Shown here piece by piece: positions 1-10,886 of a DNA stretch of 64,000 nucleotides; position 1 is the stretch's first letter, and every line of letters begins with the position of its first letter. The DNA comes from Abelmoschus esculentus (taxonomy: Eukaryota > Streptophyta > Magnoliopsida > Malvales > Malvaceae). The notes beneath the pieces are model-generated. The model saw only the letters and a program-made list of their open reading frames with translations. It made no database searches and was not told the origin of the DNA. Location: contig JAUCBN010000055.1 in assembly GCA_035048815.1 (NCBI GenBank), positions 69,501 to 133,500 of the forward strand, in the 5' to 3' direction. The position numbers were made by a program, and so were the translations under genes.

Positions 1-3
1 TTT

Positions 4-3000
4 TCATAACTGAAGGACCAACTCCACCAGAAATAGTTCACCATCAAACCTAAGCCCGGCTGGTTCAGCAGGCTGAAGCAATCCATCGACCATTCCGCCA
101 AACACATACAGATACCGACCTGAATCATCAATGCAGGCTCGATGAAATGATCGGCACCCGGGTTTATAACCTTCGGGTTTAAGTCTTCTCCACTTGTTCA
201 ACAATATCTTTGAACTCAATCCTGCTGGATGCATCTTTTCTAATGATATGCGACTGATATCCAGCACCCAGAAATCATCTTTTCTATGCCTCAATGAATC
301 TTCTCCTCCATGAATTAGTAACTGTCCCCCGACTATTGATGTAGCCAAATGTCCGACTCGTGGGAGTGAAACTCCAGCCGGTACGTTCTGCAAGTCATAA
401 AAGACTTGAACCCATTTCGAGTAACCTTCAGACACATGCAACACCCATATATCATTCAAAACTTCGTATCCCAATCCTCTTCCACCAAACAAAATTGTCT
501 GTGTTTCGCTGATGCATGTCAACGAATGTCCTGAACGAGCTGGAGGCGACGGATGGCTAATGATCTGATGCCATGTTCCGAAACAGTGATTATCTGACAG
601 TTCTATAACCCATGTATCATCTAACCTCACACCATTCAAACCAATTCCACCATGGACGACCATCCTCCTGGAGCTTATACAACAAGCAGCATGGGCTCCT
701 CGCGGTGGGGGAGACGTCGATCCAACATCAAGCAGACGCCATGACAGTGAGATGCCAAGGCTTTCATGGATTGAAACTTGTCCCACCCATGTATCACTGT
801 GCCGGTCGCCTCTGTCATTGATTCCTCCGAACAAAACAAGATAATTTTCAATGACAACACATGTATGGCCGAATCTTCCACTCGGGATACCTGTTTGAAT
901 CTTCTGCCATTTTATGATCTTCTGAGAATTGTTGCCGATGTAAGCTGCCCATGTGTCATCAAGATGACGCCCTAATAGTAGAAAAAGTTCAAAATTCTGT
1001 GATATAAACCACATACAAGCTACTCAAACTCAGTTCGAGTGTCAGACATAGATATGATTTCCCCCTAAGTTTTTATGTTTTAATTTGGAGGGCCATATCT
1101 CGTTACCATGTTAAAAATGTGTTAGAACAAGATAAAATAAAATCAACACAAGGAATGCTTCATCAAAGAAGTGAGATACTCAAAACTCAAATGTATCAAA
1201 CGCAGATCCGTGTATCACATACTCTCATCCAACACTAACCTTAAAAATTTAGTCATGGCAATATTAAACACGACAGAACATGCAAAAAGAAACACAAATA
1301 TGTAAGATCTATATAATACAAGAAGATGCATAATATAGGAACTACGAAAAACAATATATGTGTTACCAAATAAAACTAAAAAATACAGTATACTAATTTC
1401 ATAAATTCATAAGAAACAATAGAGAAAACCATCCAAGGAAACATGCAACAAAAACAAAAGAAAAATCAAAAGATTGATACATATACAGTAAAACCTCTAT
1501 AAATTAATTCCCTTGGGACCATCTAAATTATATTAATTTAGAGAGATATTAATATATCGATAAATTAATAATTTATTACTTAAAAAAATCTCAATTCATG
1601 AGTTAGGGCAATCTAATCCAGAGAAGACTAATGATGAAGCAGCCTCAAGTGACTTAAGTGAGACAACTTTTGAAGAGGGCTTACATGAACTTGAGAATAT
1701 GATCAACGATATTGGCTATCGCAATAAAATAGACGTCGATAACTAGTCACGCGAAAGGAAGCATTGAATGCAGCAACAACTCTTCACAATTTTTTATTGC
1801 AGTTGGAGACCTCAACACCGGAACTTGTGGGTGTAATTAAAAAAGTTAGAGATGAAATTGAATTAAATTTGAATTTTAAAAAGAAACAAATTACAATAGA
1901 TTCATATTTTAGCAAGTTACCAAAGTAGTAATTGTAATATTTATGAATTATTAATTTATAGTTTTGATGGGACTTTTATATTTATAAAGGGGATCTTTAA
2001 AAAATTATTAATATTATCAAATTTGATAATTTTTTATATTGGTCCAAGTCGAGACTAGAAAAATTTATTATTTAATAGAGTTTATTAATTTAAAGAGTAT
2101 TAATTTATAGAGGTTTTACTCTATGCTACGTGTGTAAGTTTATGCATATATTATTTATTTAACCTCCTTCACAGACGGCTAGAGAAAAACCATCCTAGGA
2201 AACATGCACCAAAAACAAAGCAGAATCAAAGATTAATATACACACACATGTATTATGATATTATCCAACCTCCTTCCCAGACAGCACCAAACATATATTA
2301 TCTTTTTTGTCAAAAATATATTATATTATTGAGTTATCATTCCACGGGTTTATTACATATTTTTTTAAGGTTCTGTTTGGAACTCATTGAAAAATATATA
2401 TCGGTACCAACTTCCAAAATTATGCGAAACTAATCCTAAATCTGAATAACATATCCTGCTAATTTCACTAAATTCAAAAGAAACAATAAGAGGGATGTCA
2501 TCCTAGGAATCATGCACTAAAAACAAAACAAAATCAAAGATAAACTATGTTGCTTCGGTTTTCATTCTAATGAAACAGTTAAACATCAAGTATTTCTTAC
2601 CACCTTTCAAAAATTTAGAAAGAATTAAACATGAATGCATCAAACACATATCAATCGACGATTATATCCGAGTTGGTTTAACATTGAAATCTTGAGGTAT
2701 ACAAGTGACTGACCTCCTTCACAGCCGCCGCCGAACAGAACCAGGCAACCGGAGACAAAATTGAGAGAGTGAGAAGCACGAGGAGTGGGCAAAATTAAAT
2801 CGGGATCTGGATTAGCGAGTTTGCAACAGCAAACCGAGTCAAGCTTAGAGACCTGTTTGTAAAGCCTAATCCATGGAAGCAGTGGACGTTGTTGATCATC
2901 GGCGTGGAAGGAAGATTTAAGAGCATCGACGGCAGTAGTTCCCCAGTCTCTCCTGCAGACGGATTCCCAGAGATTATCGGAGGTGGCCAAGTAGCTGAAT

Positions 3001-3125
3001 TTCTTGCAAGTCATGGCGAAGGAGAGGATGGAATCTATGGGTAGTAAGAGTAGGATAGTGAAGAGGTGGTCAGGAGCTAAGGTAGCAATGGGGGATCCAT
3101 TGTTGAAGCTGCTGGTTTCCGCCAT
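4..3125 (-). CDS. F-box/kelch-repeat protein (At1g51550-like)
   Basis: Probable substrate-receptor subunit of an SCF (SKP1-cullin-F-box) ubiquitin ligase. Two exons, 3125-2714 and 971-4, join in phase (one base of a Gly codon left by exon 1) and give about 459 residues, near the usual length of this family. Residues about 13-60 form an F-box (start LAPDHLFTILLLLPIDSIL, later LWESVCRRDWG). From about residue 118 there are kelch blades with the double-glycine pattern LVLFGG, MVVHGG, TILFGG, LLIHGG and LYVFGG, each followed by a DDTW/NDIW-type motif. The stop codon is at positions 4-6, so the coding region is complete but the 3' UTR lies outside. The start is the first ATG of the F-box exon. The 1.74 kb intron carries a transposon and duplicated sequence, described separately. 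Family call is firm; the ortholog name is inference. Confidence 0.9.
1330..2560. repeat. diverged direct repeats around the pogo-like element
   Basis: Three related segments lie in the same orientation, near 1345-1485, 2161-2250 and 2400-2560. All share a core reading approximately ATCCTAGGAAACATGCACCA followed by A-rich sequence ending near AATCAAAGAT. The first and third also share the preceding ACTAATTTCATAAATTCA-type stretch. The pogo-like element separates the first copy from the others. The second copy is preceded by a duplicate of the exon 1 end with its splice donor. Probably old local duplications within the intron. Confidence 0.65.
1486..2121 (+). mobile_element. pogo/Emigrant (Lemi)-like DNA transposon remnant
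   Basis: A 636 bp element with terminal inverted repeats: CAGTAAAACCTCTATAAATT at the left end, and its reverse complement at the right end with the last base changed. A TA dinucleotide flanks each side (1484-1485 and 2122-2123), as expected for Tc1/mariner-superfamily insertion. This terminus matches what I recall of the plant Emigrant/Lemi pogo-like family. Near 1735-1928 the plus strand still encodes the tail of a transposase, ending KKQITIDSYFSKLPK before a stop; that ending is typical of pogo/CENP-B-like proteins. The rest of the transposase is missing, so the copy is non-autonomous. It sits in the intron of the F-box/kelch gene. Confidence 0.85.
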
Positions 3126-6100
3126 GGAAGGGAAAAAAGAGGGAACTGGGGGTTTGTTCCGGTAATGATTGCTTGGATTTTTATGGCTATGGTTAGTGGG
3201 GGAGTGTGGAGAGAAGGTGGAAAGCTCTATGATGGGTCTGGTTTTGTCCCCAATGCCACAGCAATTTATTTATTAATTAAAATGTCTACAAAATTACGAT
3301 GTAACGGTAAAAACTTTTTTTCTTTTAGATTTTAAAGATAAGTGTTGCATTAAAATTCACGATTATGTTAGTATAGAATATTTTTTTAAGCCAAATTTCT
3401 TAATATATGAAAGAGTAAAAAGCACTTTAGTTGATGAATAAAAAGTCTTTGTATCTTATTACATGTGTTTAATTTGTTCGGGCTATTAAAGAGGAGTTAT
3501 TTTTGGGAGAATATGAACCCAAATAATAACAAGAATATCATTAGTGTAACATCCTTCACAATCTTAAAAAGATAATTCATCAATAATTCAAGGATAAATA
3601 ACTCAAATCATGAATGTTTAGAATTTATATTAGTATTTTTGTTAGTTCGAGTCAAAAAGTAATAAAAAATTGATATATTCATGTTCATAATTAACTTATT
3701 TATTATTGTTAGAAATTCTAGTTCCGTATTAAGGTTATGACCGATATCATCGATATCGATATCATTAATAGTTTATTATCCAAAAATTTATTCAAAAATG
3801 TTAAATGAAAGAAAAGAAGAATTTTTCGTTAGATATTTAATTAAATAAGATCGTCCGATTTTTACGGAATACCACTGGAGGGAGGGAGATAAAGCTAAAC
3901 AAAGCGAAAAGGTTTTCATGAGACAAAAAAAATAAAATTATTAGTCATATAAAATTTATTAGATATAAATATGTTAGATATCTGTGACTCAATTGATAAA
4001 GGTGAAATAATATATCACCTCAAAAAATCATATTTATTTTTATCATCATGCAAAGAAAATATTTTATTGTGAATGAACAAGACATGAAAAAATTATTCAT
4101 ATGTAAAATCAAAATTATTGATACGAGCTTTTTTTTCACATAATTTTTTTATTATAATAGAAGTAAAAAAAGACGAAAATAATTTAAGAATTAAAGTCTT
4201 TGTTTTATAAAAAAAGATATCAATGAACTTTTATAAAATGATTTCATAAGATTTAATCACCGTTGTCAAAAGAAATTTATGTTATCAAAAGATTTCTTTT
4301 ATTATTTTTAGTATAAATGAGTCAATTATTTATTTTGGTATCTTATTAATCTAAAATGGTGATATTATTTTTTCGTCGAAGAAAGAAAATTGATTTTTGA
4401 AAAGTATTATGATTATCCAATAAAATTTTCAAAATTTAAATTCATAAAATATAATTACTTTTATATTATATAGATTAATGACTCTAAAAAATTGTAAAAT
4501 ATTAAATATTTATTTTAACTTTTAATAAGATACATGTTATATAGAGAAATTATTTACATAGTATAATACTCGTTTATGTTTATTTATTAAGTTAAATAAA
4601 TAAGTATAAATAAAATTTTATGTTCGTTTAATAAAAAAATAAACATAAATAAAAGCTTGTTTGATTTATTTATGTTCACGATAAACTTATTTATCAATTT
4701 TTTATCTAATTCTCATTTTCTACTTTTTATAATTTTAAATATTAATAAATATAAAGATTAAATTGAACACATGATGACTTTTAAAATTTAAACCATAAAA
4801 TCTTAGGAGATTAAAAACTAGTGATATAGTTTTACTATTTTAACGAACACATAAACAAATATGTTAACAGATATAAAAATTAGAACGAAAATCCTCTGCT
4901 TTCTTTCTGTGCCTCCTTTGTATTTTTGTAAAAAATGAATTTTAAACTCTAAACCCTTATTTTCTATATTTTAAACCCTAAACCCTACACCCTAAAAAAT
5001 ACACCCTATCCTTAATTTCCTACACCCTAACCAAAACCCCTAACCTAAAACCCTAAACCTCTAATTTGAAGTGGGGGCATAAATAGAGGCATGAGAAAGA
5101 AGCAGATAATTTGGGTTTTAAAAATTAATATATTTGAGAGAATTTTAAACAAACCCATTCATAAATGTTAAATAAATATATTCACGAATGATAAAAAAAA
5201 AAAAAATAGCATTAGTTTTTTTTACTCTTAATGTTTGAGGCGTGTGATGTGAAGTGAGAAAATGGTAAATAAACTTAAGACCGAGCAGAGCAGATGAGGA
5301 ACAGGCAGCGCAGGAAGGAAAGAGATAGGTAGGTGGGGGCCGCCGGTCTCGTGAGCGATGGTGGCCTTTGGCCACTACCGTTGTTTTCTTGTCTTGTTTC
5401 ATAAAATACCAATACTGGTACATGGAAAAAATAATTCAAATACGTTATGATTATTATTATTATTTTTTTGAAATAAAAATACGTTATGATTACATGACGC
5501 GACAAAGGGACCAAATATTTTGATTATAGGTATTAGTTTTTCAAGGCCAGTTTATATCACAAATATAAAATATTTTTCATTTAAATTTATAAAATATTTT
5601 TATTTTAACAAATAAATATTTAAAGTATATTAAACAATATTAACAAGCAATAGTAATATCCAACATAAGCAATATCCAACAATATATTTTGGTTATAAGC
5701 GATATCTATTTATTAAATAAATATTTTTTTTTGTCGATATATATACATGTAACTAAAATAATGATATGACATAAAGATCATACAAATATTCGATATCCAA
5801 CATAAATAATATTAACAATTAATTACATAAATCTAAAGTAAAGCATGAGAATATATAATATCATCAGGATTCAATTACTTGGTGGGTGACATAGATACAC
5901 AAAGCATCGAGATTTCATATCTCATACCACTTTTTAGTATCTTTGAACGACACCCAAATGCATAAAGCATAAAAAAATCTTTCGTTCGACACTTATTATT
6001 GTGTTACAATACATTATCTGAGTATCTGAATTCTAGAGCTCATCAAATAAATTTTCTCATGTCACATCATATAAACACAAAACTCCATCGTAGCTATATT

Positions 6101-7015
6101 TCAAGCACTCAAGTCAATTACCAAGGTTATTACACATTATGATCGAATAAGAGGTTGATTTCTTAAATTTTTAATTTTACTGTTCATTATACCATATTGT
6201 AAGTCTATCGGGGTATAATTCTTGAATTATTACCCTTTAAACTTAAAATATAACTTTTAGAGAAATTATTTAATGGATACTAATATTGATTCCCCGTGTA
6301 TTTATACCGAAGCCCAAAAAAACTTTTTAAGCTTAAAAATTTGCTTCCCAATCTTTAAATTCAAAATCTTTAACCACGTAATTCAAACTTACATTTTATG
6401 AAAGTATTTAGGGTGATTTGCTATATTTTTATAAGTAATTAATAAAACTTTAAGTTATCAAAATATTAAAATAGTATACGATGCATCATTTTTATGATGT
6501 CCTGAAGACTGAAGATGAGATCAAGGTATACTAATCATATTCTTACAACTGAGAATAAATATAATAGTCTGAGTTTCAGACACTGGTGCGTCCCTCACCG
6601 TTTGATGACAATGCATCTGCTGTATTTAGATTCAGTTCATCTCATAGTCATTGTAGATCCATGTGGCTTCTCTAAACACATGTTTCAGTAGATACAATTC
6701 ATTGACTTGCAGCCTAGAAGGACTTTTGGGTCTGAAAATTATGCGTTTGGCAATGAACAAGATAGTTGTAGTGAAATCAATATTATGTTGCCGGGTGAAA
6801 CTGATAGTAGCTTCAATTTGCTTAACATGGCCTATACTTTGTTGTTTAGGGTTTAGGGTTTAAATTATCATAAATATATAAATCAAATATTTAGCATATT
6901 CATATATCCAACTAATATTTGATTGATTAGCAAATAACAACGGATTTGGATAATAAATAAATAAATTTAGTTTTCTAACAAAAATTTTACAAATATGTGA
7001 TCAGCAGAGAGATGA
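3126..7015. other. AT-rich intergenic region, no gene recognised
   Basis: Promoter side of the F-box/kelch gene and 3' side of the HCF109-type gene. No open frame here resembles a protein I know. Noted within it: a telomere-like CCCTAAA-type tract near 4945-5075, a short GC-rich patch near 5278-5400, and two adjoining TTTAGGG units near 6845-6862. The rest is low-complexity A/T sequence with short direct repeats, probably decayed transposon DNA. Confidence 0.6.
4945..5075 (+). repeat. degenerate interstitial telomere-like repeats
   Basis: About 130 bp contain many variants of the plant telomere unit CCCTAAA (AAACCCTA, ACACCCTA, AACCCCTA, AAACCCTAAACC), imperfectly spaced and mixed with A/T bases. 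Such tracts occur inside chromosomes through telomere-sequence insertion at breaks, and similar short motifs (telo boxes) occur in plant promoters. Its position about 1.8 kb upstream of the nearest start codon does not settle which applies. Confidence 0.55.
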
Positions 7016-10000
7016 TTACTCATGAATCCCTGTAGTAGTTGAGGTAGCAGAAATGGTGTATTTGTGTTTGAGGTAAGCTTTGATGAAAGCATCCAGTTCA
7101 CCATCCGTCACAGATGCAATGTCCGAAGTCTCTAACCCAGTCCGTACATCTTTCACGAGTTTGTAGGGGTGGAATACATAGTTTCGTATCTGCTGCCCCC
7201 ACTCTGCCTTCACTGCATCTCCTCTTATTTGCTTGATCTCCGACGCACGCTGCTCCTCCGCTATCACCAGTAACTTGGCTTTTAATCGGCTAAGAGCCTT
7301 GATCTTGTTCGCCAACTGCGATCTCTCCTCTGTAAAACATCATCAATACTCGTCAATTAGTAATGGCAATGATGGTTTTATTCGTAACTCAGTTAACAGC
7401 CTCTGACAATAAACTTCAAATAAACTGAAACTAGATGAGCAATGAGGTGGTAACCTGTGCAACGAACGGTGACACCAGTTGGGATGTGAGTAATTCGAAC
7501 GGCAGTTTCAACCTTGTTCACATTCTGACCCCCTTTCCCTCCTGCCCTCGAAAAGCTAATTTCAAGGTCTTCCTCAGGTATCTCAACGTCCACTGACTCT
7601 TCGGGGAGAAGAGGCATCACTTCGACCCCGGAAAAGCTGGTCTATATAACACATGCAAGAAATGTCATATTTCATTCTCACTAATCTACCTAGAATTTGT
7701 TATGCTTTTCAGGCGCAGGATATGGCATTAGTTTGTAGGGTAATGGAGTTCATCACAGAATCATAGTAAATTCCTACATAACTAGCAGAAAATTCTAATT
7801 ATCAGGTAAGCAATCCTCTAAAATTTAAACTAATGAATCAAATGCTTAAAAAAATGGAAAGGAACTGTTCAAATCTAACCATAAAACAAGAAGACCAGAC
7901 TTTTTCCAAAATATTCAACAGAACATAAGAAGATACCTGGCGAAGACCTTTGGCATTGAAAGGAGACTGCCGTACTATACGATGAGTTCCTTTCTCTCCA
8001 GATAGATAACCATAAGCATACCTGCCTTCAACTTCAATTGTGGCAGACTTAATCCCAGCTTCCTCTCCCAAGGACTTTTCAACCACCCTTGTCTTATATT
8101 TCTGTTTCTCTCCCCATCTCGTGTACATCCTAAGAAGCATGTCAGCCCAGTCCTGTTGGAAAGGTCAACAGAGATAAAGTTCAGTGGTACATCAGGCGCC
8201 ACTATAAAAAAATAACAGCAGTGATCCACAATTTTCGAACTCATAGATTACCATGAATCTGAATATGGGTGACAATAAGCCCTTTGAATTTTAGTTGAAT
8301 ATGGGCAATAGTTTCATGTTGTGGGATGTGTTTGTGATAGGTACTTTGATGTAGAAGAACTAGACTAAACCCCTATATCTGAAAAATACTTAGAATACTA
8401 TATGAACTTCTCATCCAAGTGAATTTCAACATTTGCACTGTTTTATACTAGCTGTAAGCCCCATGATCAAAGTTTGTATCATACAACTCCAAACTGCTTA
8501 GCTATATCTTAAATGGTGATAAATCCCACACCATTTTAGGATTAGTTTCTTGGCACCCATTTTAAATTGGTCTCTAGACAGATGTCTAAGCTGGCCCTAT
8601 ACTTAAGTGGGGATTCAGCAACCATTTGCTAGTTTATTTTTGGTGAAGTGAAATCCAAGCAGGTCCAGATCCAATTTACTAATCCTACACTATTACATGA
8701 TTTCCCCATTATTCATTCACTCACTAGCATGTGCTTTGAAGTTGAAAATTAGACTTTTTTTTTTTTTTACTTTTGCTTTTGTCTCCAACCAGTAAATCAT
8801 AATTGTTTCACAATCACATGATCCTATAAGTTCATTAATTATTTATCATTTTTGTTGATAAAAAGACTACTACAGCTACCGTGTTTTAACAAGTATTGCA
8901 TGTACAACATCATTATTTTATTGGATGAGACGGTAACAAAAATCATTCATGTTGCCTTAAGAACGAAGATATATATTACCTGCGCATCAGTGCCACCGGC
9001 ACCAGCAGTTATAGAGATGACTGCACCTTCTTTATCATAGGGACCAGAAAGAAGTTGAGTCAACTCAAATTTGTCCAATGCCTTATTTAGCTCTTTGATG
9101 ACATTGACAGCCTCTTCCAGAAGGGCAGCATCAATTGAGTCCATCTCCTCTGTTAGATTAACTATAGTTTCTGCGTCCTCAACCTGCATCCATTGTAAAA
9201 TATAAAGCTCACAATATAAAGAAGGCATATTAAAGAAGTGGTACTCTTCCAAGTTCTAGCAAAGCACATTTTCATCGAATTCTTAATTTGGAAAAATATG
9301 TAACTATAGTTTTCTTTAAAAATTATATACAAGTCAAAATGAAAAGGAGAAAGTTCATTCTGTCAAATGGTTCTAATATTACTTTGGATCACCAACAAAA
9401 CTTTTACAAACGCTTGTAAAAGGATCTATTTTGAACCAGATCTCTTAAAGACGAATTACTATCCCAAAATGCTTAATTGGACAAGAAAAATGAAAAAAAA
9501 AAGCAGTTTCCAATAAAGCAGGTTAAATTTTCTTACCCTGATTACATGAAGGGCATTTTCTATTTCATCAAACTTAATTTAGTAATCTTCCCTACGAAGA
9601 GAAAGTATATTAGATAAGAAATAGTCCAATGCAACAGATATAAGGAAATCTAGAGACCTATGAATAAAAATTTATTGAGCAAAATTCTCGTTTTGAACCA
9701 CAAGTTTGTACCTTCATTTTAAACAATATAATTAAGCATCAATGACACAAAACTTTATAGTACTTCTTAACAAGAAATCCATACCTTCGTTTTAAACTCA
9801 TTGAGCAAATTTATCCTGTCTTTGACATCATTCAGTGCCAAAAGAGTTTGTTGAGCTTTGGCACGATCATCCCAAAACGAGCTATCAGCTGTTTTTGATT
9901 CCAGAACCGCAAGTTCCTTTTCTAGTTGCTGCAAACCAGCAGATGCTCTAATCTCCTCAACACGATCCGAGGCTGATTCAACGTCCTTCCTTAGAGCATA

Positions 10001-10638
10001 AAAATCTGTCAAAATAAGCTTAAATGAGCAAAACTCAAACTTGTTGACAATAAAACTTGAAAATTTGAAGTCCAATATTCCAATTCAAGTAAAAAGGTAG
10101 CTATTGTTTCCTGGGATATAAACAGCCACTTGAATAACTCAGTACTGGCAAGTAATGTTTTACATAACATCAAAAATTTCCAGTCCAAATACATGACTAG
10201 GAGTTTAATAAGTTATAGCATACCTTGCATTATCCATTCTCTTGTACTGGTTTCTGCTCCCTCACTTAATTGGCTCTCCGGAGTCACAAATGTAACTGAG
10301 TTAATAATCATCAATAAGTTAAGGAAATCATGGCAATTTGAATACGCTTTCATTTTGAACACAGAGCATGAATGAAACCCACAAAATTTTATCAGAGAGT
10401 AGAAGAAACATATTGAAACCCTAATGGTTAGTAGCCAAAAGAGTTGAATCGACTTACCAGAAGAAGTGAAACGGGAAGGATGGGCAGAGAGAATCGCAGA
10501 GAAAAGGAAGCAAGTGGTCGTAAAACGAGGGGTTAGTGATAGCAAAAATGGAGCTTTGTTACAACAAGACAAAGAGGATGGAGTGGTAGGTTTTAGCCTG
10601 GTGGGGGAGCTTAACAGAGGCTTTAAAATGGCTTCCAT
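7016..10638 (-). CDS. HCF109: plastid peptide chain release factor 2 (HCF109/PrfB1 type)
   Basis: Class I release factor that ends translation at UGA and UAA in the organelle. Seven exons: 10638-10458, 10295-10224, 10005-9785, 9183-8980, 8152-7937, 7641-7455, 7329-7016; all junctions keep frame and give 464 residues. The first exon is rich in Ser, Thr, Pro and Leu and looks like a transit peptide. The stop-codon recognition tripeptide SPF is at about residues 289-291, which marks RF2 rather than RF1 (PxT). The catalytic GGQ motif is at about 335-337 in RAGGKGGQNVNKVETAVR. The domain between them reads HRIVRQSPFNAKGLRQTSF, and the tail keeps the family ending FIKAYLKHKY. Arabidopsis HCF109, which it resembles throughout, is needed for stability and translation of UGA-ending plastid mRNAs. 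No programmed frameshift of the bacterial prfB kind is seen. Confidence 0.93.
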
Positions 10639-10886
10639 TTTTGGGTATGGAGGAAATTACCAGACAAATAATAAGTGGAATGCCATCACTTCCTTAGCTC
10701 CTAATTTCAATGGTAGCATTTTGGAATCGCAAACGGATAGAGGAGAGGACCAAAATTTTCTATATTAAATAAATAAAAGATAGGTCCACGTGTCAGCAAA
10801 TGGACCATATTTATTTAAATAAATGGATGGATATTTTACAAGCGAGAAAATGTGGAGCATTGTTGCATTGTGCGCAGAGTCTGGGC
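10639..10886. promoter_or_regulatory. shared divergent promoter with G-box
   Basis: Only 248 bp separate the start codons of the release factor gene (minus) and the FemAB-like gene (plus), so both promoters and 5' UTRs must lie here or overlap the genes. A palindromic G-box CACGTG sits at 10787-10792 in the context CCACGTGTCAG, a binding site for bZIP and bHLH factors such as HY5 and PIFs. A TATA-like TATTTAAATA lies near 10809-10818, oriented for the plus-strand gene. Confidence 0.6.
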
